NCBI RefSeq assembly: GCF_023333595.1 | Contig: NZ_JAIQZM010000025.1 | Coordinates: 18,987 to 82,986 of the forward strand | Origin: Argonema galeatum A003/A1 | Lineage (GTDB): Bacteria > Cyanobacteriota > Cyanobacteriia > Cyanobacteriales > Aerosakkonemataceae | Direction of reading: 5' to 3' | Length of the DNA: 64,000 bases | Shown: positions 15,407-24,761 of the stretch, piece by piece | Numbering within the stretch: position 1 is the stretch's first letter | Layout: each line of letters opens with the position of its first letter | Notes under the pieces: model-generated | The model's database searches: none | What the model was told of the DNA's origin: nothing | What the model saw: only the letters and a program-made list of their open reading frames with translations | Translations under genes and position numbers: made by a program

Positions 15407-15507
15407 TCAATTCTTTTACACAAGTTGCAACAAAAATCAACCAAGCGACCAACAAATTGCTCTCTTGCCTAAGCTAGATTAACAGAAAAGCCTCTGGAGA
15501 AAAAGCT

Positions 15508-15756
15508 ATGTGTATTTGCATTAACTGCCATTATGTAGACCGCTGCACCACCTACAATGCAGTAGAAACTCAGCATCAGGTGCCTCACCTGACGGAAACG
15601 CCCGATTTTGAAGCTAACGAACCGAGCATTAACGTCAACATTCGTACCCGTGAAGATTATATTGAGATGGAGTGGGATGTTGTCGGCTGTAATAGCTTTA
15701 AGCAAGAGACGGGCAAGTGGGTGAGATTGCGTCCAGGTGAGTTGGTGCCAACTTGA
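15508..15756 (+). CDS. ycf34: Ycf34 family protein
   Basis: This 82-residue protein opens MCICINCHYVDRCTTYNAVE, the conserved N-terminus of Ycf34, a family found in cyanobacteria and algal plastids. Cysteines at 2, 4, 7 and 13 form the expected iron-sulfur cluster ligand set. The family is linked to photosynthetic electron transport and redox state in cyanobacteria. Length is typical. It is divergent from cca, about 100 bp away. Confidence 0.9.
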   Translation: MCICINCHYVDRCTTYNAVETQHQVPHLTETPDFEANEPSINVNIRTREDYIEMEWDVVGCNSFKQETGKWVRLRPGELVPT

Positions 15757-16112
15757 GAAAAGTGCCGACAAAATTGAGGGGCACATTCAGAACGTGCCCC
15801 AACAGGATTAAGCGGAAATTGTAAAAAACTTAACTGTAGATACACCTGCGATCGCAACCACTACTTTACACACAAAAATAGTGCTTTAAAACTAGCAAAC
15901 TTGACTATAATTTTAAATTACCTGGTTAGATCGTGTCCTTAAACATCGTTCATCTAAAAAATGCGTGTTCTTATTCTTATCTGTGTTCATCTGTGTTCAT
16001 CTGTCTTCATCTGTGGTAAAAATTTAACCAACGATGACAACAGACAATTTGACGATATCACTCATAACCTAAAAGAATTAAGTAATAATTAGGAGATAAA
16101 AACTATTATTTG
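15757..16112. other. Intergenic region with a dispersed ~130-bp repeat
   Basis: No gene is seen in this 356-bp gap. Positions about 15925-16055, read on the minus strand, match 39793-39915 on the plus strand. Shared blocks include AAATTGTCTGTTGT, ATCGTTGGTTAAATTTT, CAGATGAAGAC and CAGATAAGAATAA. The block includes tandem TCATCTGTGT units (15970-16012). The proximal end carries the tsaB ribosome-binding region (AGGAG at 16091). Confidence 0.6.
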
Positions 16113-16781
16113 ATGGGTAAACTGATGCCAAACTTGTTAGATCCTGGGAAATACGGCCTTGCTCTACACACTACCACCCCAGAATTAGGTATAGCCCTGA
16201 GTGATTTTACAGATGACTCCCGCTGCCAAACCTGGGACTTGGGGCACGATTTATCAACCCACTTACACCAGTACTTAGCCGAGTTTATCAAGCCTCAGAC
16301 TTGGGCTGACTTGGCCTTTATTGCCGTAGCGAAAGGCCCAGGCGGCTTCACGGGCACTCGCATTGGTGTCGTTACTGCCCGTACCCTAGCCCAACAGATG
16401 GATATTCCCTTGTTTGCTGTATCCACATTAGCAGCGGTTTGTCAAGAGGAATTGGCAAAAAATTCTGGACAAGCGATCGCAATTCAATTACCTGCCCATC
16501 GCGGTGAAATATTCGTCGCTATCTATCAGGTATCCTCAACTGGTTCTGGTTTAACTCAGCTATTGCCAGACACGGTGATGAAACCGGAAAAATGGCAACA
16601 AACTCTGGAAAATTGGCCTAATTCCTATCAGTTGGTGCAAGCATCAGATAAATTGGGTGCATCTGTTTCCAGCGTGTTACAACTCGCCTATTTGGACTGG
16701 CAAAATGGATTGCGTCCCCATTGGTCGGAAGCGCTACCTTTTTACGGTCAGCACCCAATAGAGGACAAAAATGTTGGATGA
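16113..16781 (+). CDS. tsaB: tRNA threonylcarbamoyladenosine biosynthesis protein TsaB
   Basis: This 222-residue ASKHA-fold protein is the TsaB (YeaZ) partner that scaffolds TsaD and TsaE when threonylcarbamoyl is placed on A37 of ANN-decoding tRNAs. The hallmark KGPGGFTGTRIGVVTARTLAQ is at about residues 70-92, and the first strand LALHTTTPELGIALSD is typical. TsaB itself lacks catalytic metal residues. ATG at 16113 is used; a TTG one codon upstream and an ATG four codons downstream are possible. The cell thus has another tRNA-modifying gene close to the rsr/cca locus. Confidence 0.93.
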   Translation: MGKLMPNLLDPGKYGLALHTTTPELGIALSDFTDDSRCQTWDLGHDLSTHLHQYLAEFIKPQTWADLAFIAVAKGPGGFTGTRIGVVTARTLAQQMDIPLFAVSTLAAVCQEELAKNSGQAIAIQLPAHRGEIFVAIYQVSSTGSGLTQLLPDTVMKPEKWQQTLENWPNSYQLVQASDKLGASVSSVLQLAYLDWQNGLRPHWSEALPFYGQHPIEDKNVG

Positions 16782-16841
16782 AGTGAAGCAACAGAAACCC
16801 GGTTTCTTTGTCTTGAAGAAACCTTCAATCTAAAATTCCTA

Positions 16842-18629
16842 TCAAACTACAGTGAAATTCGCGGCGGTCAGGGCAGCATTATGAAAGATAGTAATGGTGT
16901 TTTCTGCGCTAACCGTTACTATAGAGAAAAAGCCGCCTCCATCGCTTGTGCCGCTGCTACTGATTGCGCCGAAAACACCAGCACCGCTAGTAAAACCAAG
17001 TCCAGCGGCAACTTGTACGATGTCATCAGCTACCCTAAAATCGCCAAAGCGATCTTTACCAGCATCAAAGATAAATCTATCCCGACCATCACCACCAAAA
17101 AGGTCGTCATCGCCAGGGCCACCTATTAGCAGATCGTCGCCAGAACCTCCTGTTAGTTGATCGTTACCTTTGTCGCCAAACAGAATATCATTACCATCTT
17201 CCCCAGAAAGGATGTCATTATTAGCACCACCCCTAAGTAAATCGTTTCCCGCATTTCCCAGTAGGTAGTCGTTGCCAGCATTACCGTTGATGACATCAGA
17301 TACAACCGTGCCAAAAATTGTATCATCACCGGAAGTGGATATAGGTGGCGTTGAACCTTGAGGTTGCAAGTTAGGAATTCGGTAGCCAATATCTGCTAAA
17401 AGTGCCAGATCGATCCGTGTTGGTGAAATCCGAGTATTGGGGTAAGTTGGGTCCATAAGCACTGGCTGACCATCGCTTAAAACGCCATTTCTTACATGAC
17501 CTAAGTCCTCTTCTAGAGGAATGGGCTGGCCTCCATTCACAGCCCTGGCATTAGGGCCATTAAATGAAGCTCCAGCACCTAATGTTTGAAAAATGGTTGA
17601 AGGGCCAATTCCCAAAATATGTCCTATTTCATGCAAAGCAACGCTGAAAAAATCAGTACTTCCGCTGGGAATATCGTTAGATGTATTGGGTGTGGGATCG
17701 AAGAACCAGTTTGTTGTTGAATTAAATGAGAGAGTACCTACAAAAGGTTGAAATTTAGAGCCATTTAACCTGTTATTGTAGATACTTCCCTCTGTATCAG
17801 CACCCTCGACTAATGATGCTGCTAGAGCGTCAGTAGCATCCCCAAATGGAGTAGGGGCTGCCCCAAGGTAAATTCGCAAATCGTCAATATCAGAAGTTAA
17901 AGTAACTTCCTGAAATCCTCCTGTTTGAGGGTTTGCTATACTAAACTGGATACCAGCCGGGACATCTTTAAACTCGTTTTGGATGTAGGATTCCCAGACT
18001 CCTGCTGCCGCTTCTAAAACAGCTTTTCGTGTCTGGTCAGTAAAGAATCTGTTGGTATCAAAACTGTAGTCAAACTGGATATTGAAACTATTAGTTAATA
18101 CACCTGGTCTATCTTCATCCTGACCGTACACTATATAGTGTTCAAAGGCAGAAATTGCTCCTGTGTTTACAGCGCCCGCTACATCTGGATTTTGGTTGAG
18201 GTAAAGGCTGGTATTGAATAGGGGGCTGGGGTCGCGTCCTTCTTTGGTGCCGTACTGAATAAAATGGTCGTAGCCACTACGAAAAGTGCCATTGTTTACA
18301 GCTGTTGCTATATCTGGATATCGGCTGAGGTAATCATTGCTGTTAAATTGAAGAATGGGGTTGCGTCCTTCCCTTGCGCCGTACTCAATGAAATGGTTAT
18401 AGGCACTCTTAAGGCTACCATTGGCTACAGCGGATGCTATATCTGGGTATTGGCTTAGGTAATAGTTGGTATTGAATATCTGACTGGGATTTCGACCCTC
18501 TCTAGCACCAGACTGAATAAAATGATCGTAGCCGCTGCTAATTTGTCCTTTGAGAATCGCCCCATAAACATCGGGGTTATAAAGGCGATAGTAGTTTTCG
18601 TCGAAAAAGGTGGTGATAGGAAGGGTCAT
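16842..18629 (-). CDS. Secreted RTX metalloprotease with four N-terminal repeats
   Basis: This 595-residue protein has three parts. Residues about 10-185 contain four repeats of about 42 residues with the pattern F(N/D)xxYYLxxxPDIAxAVxNG and a trailing YGxxEGR(D/N)P. Residues about 190-430 form a zinc metalloprotease domain with HEIGHILGIG (near 336), a metzincin-like HExxHxxG site. The C-terminal third (about 455-560) is a run of nonapeptide GGxGxDxLx calcium-binding RTX repeats (NGNAGNDYL, GGSGDDLL, GGDGRDRF). There is no N-terminal signal peptide, so export by a type I system through the C-terminus is likely. No transporter genes are nearby. Substrate unknown; roles in motility sheath or defence are guesses. 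Confidence 0.88.
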   Translation of the reverse strand: MTLPITTFFDENYYRLYNPDVYGAILKGQISSGYDHFIQSGAREGRNPSQIFNTNYYLSQYPDIASAVANGSLKSAYNHFIEYGAREGRNPILQFNSNDYLSRYPDIATAVNNGTFRSGYDHFIQYGTKEGRDPSPLFNTSLYLNQNPDVAGAVNTGAISAFEHYIVYGQDEDRPGVLTNSFNIQFDYSFDTNRFFTDQTRKAVLEAAAGVWESYIQNEFKDVPAGIQFSIANPQTGGFQEVTLTSDIDDLRIYLGAAPTPFGDATDALAASLVEGADTEGSIYNNRLNGSKFQPFVGTLSFNSTTNWFFDPTPNTSNDIPSGSTDFFSVALHEIGHILGIGPSTIFQTLGAGASFNGPNARAVNGGQPIPLEEDLGHVRNGVLSDGQPVLMDPTYPNTRISPTRIDLALLADIGYRIPNLQPQGSTPPISTSGDDTIFGTVVSDVINGNAGNDYLLGNAGNDLLRGGANNDILSGEDGNDILFGDKGNDQLTGGSGDDLLIGGPGDDDLFGGDGRDRFIFDAGKDRFGDFRVADDIVQVAAGLGFTSGAGVFGAISSSGTSDGGGFFSIVTVSAENTITIFHNAALTAANFTVV

Positions 18630-18639
18630 AAAGAGGGGC

Positions 18640-18745
18640 TAGGGGTTAGGGAAGTCAAAAGTCAAAAGTCAAAAGTCAAAAGTCAAAAGAAATGGGCTAG
18701 GGAAGAGGGAAGAGGGAAGAGGGAAGAGGGGAAGAGGGAAGAGGG
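18640..18745. repeat. Simple repeats: (AAAAGTC)n and (AGAGGGA)n
   Basis: Between the metalloprotease and lnt lie an AAAAGTC array followed by several AGAGGGA units. Both are slippage-prone simple repeats, also present elsewhere in the window. No terminator hairpin is obvious. Confidence 0.85.
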
Positions 18746-18755
18746 GGAGCAATTA

Positions 18756-20369
18756 TCAATTATTATTCATCTTTTGAAGATGATATTCTACTGCCGGAGT
18801 AAGAGCGGCTAGTAGTAATAAAAGGGGTGTTAACCAATCTCCCCAACGGACATATAAAGTCTGACTCTGCTGACGATAAATTGTTGCCGCTTGTAGCTCA
18901 TAAGTGTTAATTCTGGATAACCATTGGGTTCTGCCGTGAGGATCGATAATGGCAGAATAGCCTGTATTTGTAGCTCTTACGGCCCAACGTCCGGTTTCGA
19001 TCGCTCTCATGATATCCTGGGCGTGATGCTGGGCAGCCATAGATGGCTTGTAATGGGCGTCATTAGAAGCGCTGAGGATAAATTCGCCGCCCTTTGCCGC
19101 TTGACGCTGGAAAAGCTTAGAAAAGGCAGAATCGTAGCATATCCCGACCATAGCGCGACCAAAGGGCGTTTCAAACACTTGAGTTGGTTTACCCCGAACT
19201 AAATGGGCGTCCAAAGGGGAAAGCTTGTCAATCAGGCTTCCCAAATATTGCTCAAAGGGAATGTACTCGCCTAAAGGTACTAACTTTACTTTATCGTAGC
19301 GGCTGAAAATCTTGCCGGTGCCGGTGACGGTAAACAAGCTATTTGTAAGATGGCGACCTTGCTGTCCAAAACCTCCTACCCAAGCAACTACGCCTTTTTC
19401 CAGAACTGCTGAGTAGAAGGAACGCGGAATCTGATTTGGATCTGTCCACACGAAAGGCAAAGCGGTTTCTGGTATTAAAACTGCATCAACTCCTTGGTCA
19501 GCTAAGGTGCGATAACCTGTGGTGTAGCCTTCAATGGCGCGATACCACCCGGCTGAATTGAATTTGATTTTGTTGGGAATATTGCCCTGAATTATGCCGA
19601 CTTTTAATGCTGTTTCTGGTGGCTGATTTAGAGGACGATTATACAGTGCAAAACCTATAAGGTGTAAACCTGCTAAGATGCTAGCTGGGATAAGCAACTT
19701 GCTCAAAAGTCGGTTATGAAAAATTCTTTGTTCTTTCCCAATGACTAATGACCAATGACTAATGACCAATTCAGCAATTATGCCATTTACAGCTACAATT
19801 GCAGCTGTGACGGTGCTGGGGCCGGAAATTTGACCGAGGTGTAAAATGGCTAGATTGTGAGGACTTTGAGTGTAGGAGAGGGAAGTCCACCACAGGGAAC
19901 CGGAACTCCACAAACCTTCTAAACCGCACCACAAAGCTGTGCCAATGAGAACGCGAACTAAACTATTTTGGATTTTGGATTTTGGATTTTGGATTAAATC
20001 AAAAATTGCTTTCGTGCCTATTCCCCAAAGGGTGACTAATGCAGATCCCCAAAGGGTGATGAATGTCCAGCAGAAGATGGTAATTAATAAACTCGGCCAC
20101 CAGGGAACTCCTAGCCAGTCCATTGGGTGAATTCCGGTAATCCAAAACCCTGCTACGCCATGATAACCAATTCCCCATAATAAAGGATGAAGTATTAAGG
20201 AGAAAGGAGGAAAGATTTTTTTTGATTTTTGATTTGTAACTACTGCAATCCATAAGGGAATTAAGGCAATCCATGCGAGGGGCCAAAGGTTTAATGGTGC
20301 GGTTGTGATTCCCATTAAGATGCCGCCTAGCAGGGAGAAACTTAAGCGTAAATTGATTTTAATATTCAT
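18756..20369 (-). CDS. lnt: Apolipoprotein N-acyltransferase
   Basis: This 537-residue inner-membrane enzyme N-acylates the diacylglyceryl-Cys of lipoproteins. The N-terminal half has about six to seven hydrophobic helices. The C-terminal nitrilase-like domain carries the catalytic triad: Glu in IPETALPF (about 298), Lys in YDKVKLVPLGEYIPF (about 360) and Cys in VGICYDSAF (about 410). A final membrane helix (LTPLLLLLAALTPA) ends the protein. Two short stretches are encoded by simple repeats kept in frame: IQNPKSKIQNS (TTTTGGA units, 19967-19997) and SHWSLVIGKEQ (ATGACTAATGACCA, about 19740-19770). It is monocistronic by spacing. Confidence 0.95.
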   Translation of the reverse strand: MNIKINLRLSFSLLGGILMGITTAPLNLWPLAWIALIPLWIAVVTNQKSKKIFPPFSLILHPLLWGIGYHGVAGFWITGIHPMDWLGVPWWPSLLITIFCWTFITLWGSALVTLWGIGTKAIFDLIQNPKSKIQNSLVRVLIGTALWCGLEGLWSSGSLWWTSLSYTQSPHNLAILHLGQISGPSTVTAAIVAVNGIIAELVISHWSLVIGKEQRIFHNRLLSKLLIPASILAGLHLIGFALYNRPLNQPPETALKVGIIQGNIPNKIKFNSAGWYRAIEGYTTGYRTLADQGVDAVLIPETALPFVWTDPNQIPRSFYSAVLEKGVVAWVGGFGQQGRHLTNSLFTVTGTGKIFSRYDKVKLVPLGEYIPFEQYLGSLIDKLSPLDAHLVRGKPTQVFETPFGRAMVGICYDSAFSKLFQRQAAKGGEFILSASNDAHYKPSMAAQHHAQDIMRAIETGRWAVRATNTGYSAIIDPHGRTQWLSRINTYELQAATIYRQQSQTLYVRWGDWLTPLLLLLAALTPAVEYHLQKMNNN

Positions 20370-20580
20370 TCATTTAACAATTACTTTTAGCATTATATTC
20401 TTTGCCAAAAACCAGTGTTCTTTGATTTTAGTTATTTTTTTTAATAATGGACTGTTCCTGGGTATTTTGCTCTGATTTGTTGCCATTGTTCATTCGCGCT
20501 CGTTCTAAAAAGTAGGTTTTGTGGGTGTTCATTGTTCATTCGACATCTCCAGAAATTAAAGGTGCTAACCCTTGAACCCT

Positions 20581-20610
20581 TGTAGAGACGTTGCATGCAA
20601 CGTCTCTACA
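20581..20610. repeat. Perfect 30-bp palindrome
   Basis: Arm TGTAGAGACGTTGCA, directly abutted by its complement. This is a recognisable dispersed cyanobacterial palindrome. It lies 38 bp downstream of the gyrA stop codon and could double as a transcription terminator. The remainder of 20370-20648 shows no gene. Confidence 0.85.
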
Positions 20611-20648
20611 TTCTATGAAAGGAGATGTCTAATGAACGATGAACTTAG

Positions 20649-23279
20649 TTATTCTTCTTCTTCTCCTACTTCTCCTCCTTCTTCGCCGTTGGTGGGGGGG
20701 ACTAGGGCGACGGCTGCGATCGCATCATCTTCATCCAAACGCTGCACGCGCACTCCCGTTGCCATGCGCGATTGCGGTGAAATCGCATTCACAGTCTGAC
20801 GGATGATAATGCCTCGGCTGGTGACGATCATAAATTCATCATCTTGATTGACAATGTGCAGTGCAGCCAGTCGATCGGAGGTTTTGCGGAACTTGGTAGC
20901 GAGTAAACCCATACCCGCCCGATTTTGGAGGCGGAACTGAGACACTGGCACCCGCTTGCCGTATCCTCCTGTGGTAATTACCAGCGCCCAAGGGCCATTC
21001 ATTTCCGGTTTGAGATTGGTGATTTCAGATTCAACTTTGTCTTCTTTGTCTTCTTCAATTTGCAATTCCAAATCTTCAATCTGCAATTCCTCACTGGAAT
21101 CTGGAGCCGAATCTGGATTGTCTTCTATGTTGGCAATCACCGATCCCGGCAAAACGTCCATGCTAATGAGTTGATCGCCTTCCCTGAGAGACATCGATCT
21201 GACGCCTCGCGTGGCTCTACCCAAAGAACGCAATTGATCGTGGTTGGATCTAAAGTGAATTGCCATACCCAGACGCGACCCAATGATAATGCTATCTTCT
21301 GCACGAGCGCGTCGCACCCATCGCAGCTGATCTCCTTCTTCCAGGGAAATGGCGATTAATCCATTGGCTCTAATATTGCTAAAAGCTGCCAGTTCTGTTT
21401 TTTTGATATAACCGCCGCTGGTTAGCATTACTAGGTATTCATCGCTGGTAAATTCTGCGACTGGTACGATCGAGGTGATTTTCTCATCTCGCGGAATTGG
21501 CAGCATTTGGACGATCGGCACGCCGCGTGCGGTGCGAGATGCCGTAGGAATTTGATAGGCTCTCAGGCAGTAGACGACGCCGCGATCGCTAAAAAACAGC
21601 ACGCTGTCGTGGTCGCAACAAGTTAAAAAGTGTTTTACGCCGTCATCTTCTTTCATGCGGTTAGCCGATTTGCCGCGAGTTCCCCGACTTTGGGCTTCAA
21701 AGGTGTTGATCGGCATCCGCTTAATGTAACCCTGTTCGGTTAGCAAAATCAGCGCTTTTTCGTTGGCGATCAAATCGGTGTCTTCGATTTCACCTTCTGC
21801 GTGTTCGATCGCCGTCCGCCTGGGGGTGGCAAAGGTGGTTTTTAGCTGAGTCGCTTCGGTTTCAATGATTTCCAGAATCCGCTCGCGCCGTGCCAAAATG
21901 TCTTTTAAATCGACAATTTGCACTTGTAATGCGTCGTGTTCCTGCCGGATTTTCTCAGCTTCTAAAGCTGTCAATCGCCGCAATTGCATTTGCAGAATTG
22001 CATCTGCTTGCGCCTCGGAAAGTCCATAGCTTTCGATCATTTCCAGACGGGCTGTGGGGGCGTCAGCCGCGTGGCGGATCAGTTCGATGATGCGATCGAG
22101 GTTTGATAAAGCAATCAGTAACCCTTGCAGCAGGTGGTCTCTCTCTTCTGCTTTCCGCAGTTCGTACTGAGTGCGACGGGTGACGCATTCAATGCGGAAA
22201 TCGAGGAAGACGCTGAGGAATTTCTTGAGACTCAGCAATTGGGGCTCGCTATTGACTAGGGCGAGCATATTTGCCCCAAAGTTTGCCTGCAAGGGCGTTT
22301 GTTTGTAGAGGTTGTTGAGAACGACGCGGGGATAAGCATCTCGCTTTAGTTCGATGACGATTCGCATTCCGTCGCGATCGCTCTCATCCCGGATATCGGC
22401 AATTCCTTCTAACCGCTTGTCGTTGACCATTTCGGCGATTTTTTCAATCAAAGCCGCCTTATTGGTTTGGTAAGGCAACTCGGTAATAATAATCGCTTCC
22501 CGATCTGGACGACCTCGATGCTCGATCGTTTCAATTCTGGCTACACCCCTCATGGTGATGGAACCGCGTCCGGTGGTGTAGGCTTCTTTGATTCCAGATG
22601 TTCCCAATATTTGCCCGCCTGTGGGAAAGTCTGGGCCCGGTATATACCGCATCAATTGGATATCGGTAAGTTCTGGGTCGTGGATCAGCGCCACCAAGCC
22701 GTCAATCAGTTCGCCCAGATTGTGGGGCGGGATGTTGGTTGCCATGCCTACGGCAATACCGGATGAGCCGTTGAGCAATAGCTGGGGAACTCTTGCTGGT
22801 AATACTAGGGGTTCTTGCTGGGAACCGTCGAAGTTATCGCCAAAATTAACAGTTTCTGCCTCGATATCCCGCAGCATCGCTTCGCTGGTGAGGGATTGCA
22901 GGCGGCATTCGGTGTAACGCATTGCCGCTGGTGGGTCGTTGTCAACGGAACCGAAGTTACCGTGGCCGTTGATCAGGGGCGATCGCATGGAAAAATCCTG
23001 CGCCATCCGCACCAAGGCGTCGTACACCGCCGTGTCACCGTGGGGGTGATATTTACCCAACACTTCCCCTACTACACGGGCGCATTTCCTAAAAGGGCGA
23101 TCGGGCATCAGTCCCAATTCGTGCATCGCATAAAGGATGCGACGATGCACAGGTTTCAGACCATCCCTGGCATCTGGGAGTGCCCGACCTACAATTACGC
23201 TCATCGCGTATTCTAGGTAAGACCGGGACATTTCGTCCCCTAAATCCGTGGGGATAATCCGCTCCTGGGAAATGGTCAT
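20649..23279 (-). CDS. gyrA: DNA gyrase subunit A
   Basis: This 876-residue type IIA topoisomerase subunit breaks and rejoins DNA to introduce negative supercoils with GyrB. The N-terminus SRSYLEYAMSVIVGRALPDA and the quinolone-region KYHPHGDTAVYDALVRMAQ are typical; Thr occupies the position of E. coli Ser83. The catalytic Tyr is in PAAMRYTECR (about 122). A GyrA-box-like QSRGTRGKSA marks the C-terminal beta-pinwheel. An acidic stretch, SSEELQIEDLELQIEED and following residues, interrupts the pinwheel and appears derived from an intergenic-type repeat (21030-21110). ParC is a related alternative, but gyrA is the better fit. Confidence 0.94.
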   Translation of the reverse strand: MTISQERIIPTDLGDEMSRSYLEYAMSVIVGRALPDARDGLKPVHRRILYAMHELGLMPDRPFRKCARVVGEVLGKYHPHGDTAVYDALVRMAQDFSMRSPLINGHGNFGSVDNDPPAAMRYTECRLQSLTSEAMLRDIEAETVNFGDNFDGSQQEPLVLPARVPQLLLNGSSGIAVGMATNIPPHNLGELIDGLVALIHDPELTDIQLMRYIPGPDFPTGGQILGTSGIKEAYTTGRGSITMRGVARIETIEHRGRPDREAIIITELPYQTNKAALIEKIAEMVNDKRLEGIADIRDESDRDGMRIVIELKRDAYPRVVLNNLYKQTPLQANFGANMLALVNSEPQLLSLKKFLSVFLDFRIECVTRRTQYELRKAEERDHLLQGLLIALSNLDRIIELIRHAADAPTARLEMIESYGLSEAQADAILQMQLRRLTALEAEKIRQEHDALQVQIVDLKDILARRERILEIIETEATQLKTTFATPRRTAIEHAEGEIEDTDLIANEKALILLTEQGYIKRMPINTFEAQSRGTRGKSANRMKEDDGVKHFLTCCDHDSVLFFSDRGVVYCLRAYQIPTASRTARGVPIVQMLPIPRDEKITSIVPVAEFTSDEYLVMLTSGGYIKKTELAAFSNIRANGLIAISLEEGDQLRWVRRARAEDSIIIGSRLGMAIHFRSNHDQLRSLGRATRGVRSMSLREGDQLISMDVLPGSVIANIEDNPDSAPDSSEELQIEDLELQIEEDKEDKVESEITNLKPEMNGPWALVITTGGYGKRVPVSQFRLQNRAGMGLLATKFRKTSDRLAALHIVNQDDEFMIVTSRGIIIRQTVNAISPQSRMATGVRVQRLDEDDAIAAVALVPPTNGEEGGEVGEEEE

Positions 23280-23672
23280 ACAGTGAAAAACTCCAAAAAT
23301 GAGAGATTTAAGTCGCTATAGTGCAGATAACTGAGAAATTAGCGACCCTGACTTTAAACTATTGTCAAATATCATTAAAATTGTATCACATTTTGTCGTT
23401 CTTGGCTTGTGGAAAACAGGAGTCTCAGTCGGTCTGGAATCTAGCACCTTTAACGATGACGGTGATCAGCTAGCAATTAGATTTGCTATTTCTCATAAAA
23501 AGTCTCAATCAAGTAGGTTTGGTTGATGAAAGAAACCCAACTTACTTGATTGGTGGGTATTTTTTCCTGCATTGGGATACTCGCGTTCCTACTCCCGAAT
23601 CAGCGGTCTCTACTTGCTGCTATGGTGGAAAAAATCCCCAATGCCTAAGTTTTTGTCTACCAGGTTCGGACT
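23280..23672. other. Divergent intergenic region gyrA / HDAC-like gene
   Basis: This 393-bp spacer has an AT-rich gyrA-proximal half. One imperfect hairpin is visible at about 23504-23553: CAATCAAGTAGG on the left and its near complement CCAACTTACTTGATTG on the right. It matches a common cyanobacterial dispersed repeat type containing 'AACCCAAC'. Open frames crossing it lack family features. Promoters for both flanking genes must lie here. Confidence 0.5.
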
Positions 23673-24590
23673 ATGCTACCCGTAATTTACTCTGACGAGT
23701 TCCTGTTGCACGATACTGGCTTATATCACCCAGAACGTCCACAACGCTTAACTGCAATTGTAAAAGCTTTGCAGGCGGCACACTATGCTGACAAGCTGGA
23801 GTGGCAGGTGCCGACGCCGGTAGAGAAAAGGTCTGTGATGCCTATCCTGCAAAAGGTTCACTCGCAAGAACACATTGAGAGAGTGCAGCGAATAGCGGAA
23901 AATGGCGGCGGATATCTGGATGGGGATACGCCGATTTCTAAGAGTAGTTACGATATCGCATTGCTGGCGGTGAGTGCTTGGTTGGATGGGGTCGATCGCG
24001 TTCTAGCTACCTCAAACCCAGCTTTTGTGCTGGCACGTCCGCCGGGACATCACGCGGAACGCGATCGCGGCATGGGTTTTTGTTTATTTTCCAATGCTGC
24101 GATCGCCGCTTACTACGCTTTGGAACAACCTGGGATCGATCGGGTTGCTATCCTAGATTGGGATGTGCATCACGGCAATGGCACGCAAGATATTGTAGAA
24201 AATCATCCCCAAATTGGATATTGTTCATTGCATCAGTCGCCTTGCTATCCGGGAACGGGATATGCTGACGAAAGGGGAGAGTACAAAAACGTACTGAATA
24301 TTCCGATGATACGGGGTAGCACTGTGGCTGAGTATCGCATAGAATTTGAATCCCAAGTGATGCCGTTTTTATCGAGATTTAAACCAGATGTTTTGATTGT
24401 CAGCGCTGGATACGATGCAAATGCTGCCGATCCGTTAGCGAGTATTGAATTGCTACCGCCAGATTTTGGCTTGTTTACGGATTATTGTTTGCAATTAACT
24501 CGGAAAATTTTGTTTGGTTTGGAAGGCGGTTACGATTTGACTGCGCTGGCAGAGTCTGTGGTAGCAACGATCGAACGCTGTTTGGTTTAA
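23673..24590 (+). CDS. Histone deacetylase-like (HDAC/AcuC/polyamine deacetylase) family hydrolase
   Basis: This 305-residue zinc hydrolase has the arginase/deacetylase fold. HPERPQRLTAIVKAL opens the protein. ARPPGHHAERDRGMGFCLFSN contains the tandem catalytic histidines. DWDVHHGNGTQDI supplies the Asp and His zinc ligands, and SAGYDAN the second Asp. LEGGYDL closes the domain. It removes acetyl or similar groups from lysine or polyamine amines; bacterial substrates vary. The gene is well conserved in cyanobacteria. No acetyltransferase partner is adjacent. Confidence 0.92.
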   Translation: MLPVIYSDEFLLHDTGLYHPERPQRLTAIVKALQAAHYADKLEWQVPTPVEKRSVMPILQKVHSQEHIERVQRIAENGGGYLDGDTPISKSSYDIALLAVSAWLDGVDRVLATSNPAFVLARPPGHHAERDRGMGFCLFSNAAIAAYYALEQPGIDRVAILDWDVHHGNGTQDIVENHPQIGYCSLHQSPCYPGTGYADERGEYKNVLNIPMIRGSTVAEYRIEFESQVMPFLSRFKPDVLIVSAGYDANAADPLASIELLPPDFGLFTDYCLQLTRKILFGLEGGYDLTALAESVVATIERCLV

Positions 24591-24596
24591 AACCAA

Positions 24597-24629
24597 AGAA
24601 ACCCGGTTTCTTCGAGAAACCGGGTTTCT
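24597..24629. repeat. AGAAACCCGGTTTCT palindrome (core only)
   Basis: Two 15-bp arms, AGAAACCCGGTTTCT and AGAAACCGGGTTTCT, separated by TCG, start 7 bp after the HDAC-like stop codon. The same core is the centre of two longer elements at 44410-44512 and 49857-49962, and a decayed half is present near 16797-16827. It may serve as a terminator hairpin here. Confidence 0.85.
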
Positions 24630-24761
24630 GCAACCTTGTTCTCGTGACCAGGTTGAACCCGATCGCGAATTCCCGGAGGTTCTACCTCCCAGCCGTGCAA
24701 GATCTCAAGCTAAAGAAACCAAGTTTCTACAAGCCATAACTTCTTATTAAGGTAAAAAATA

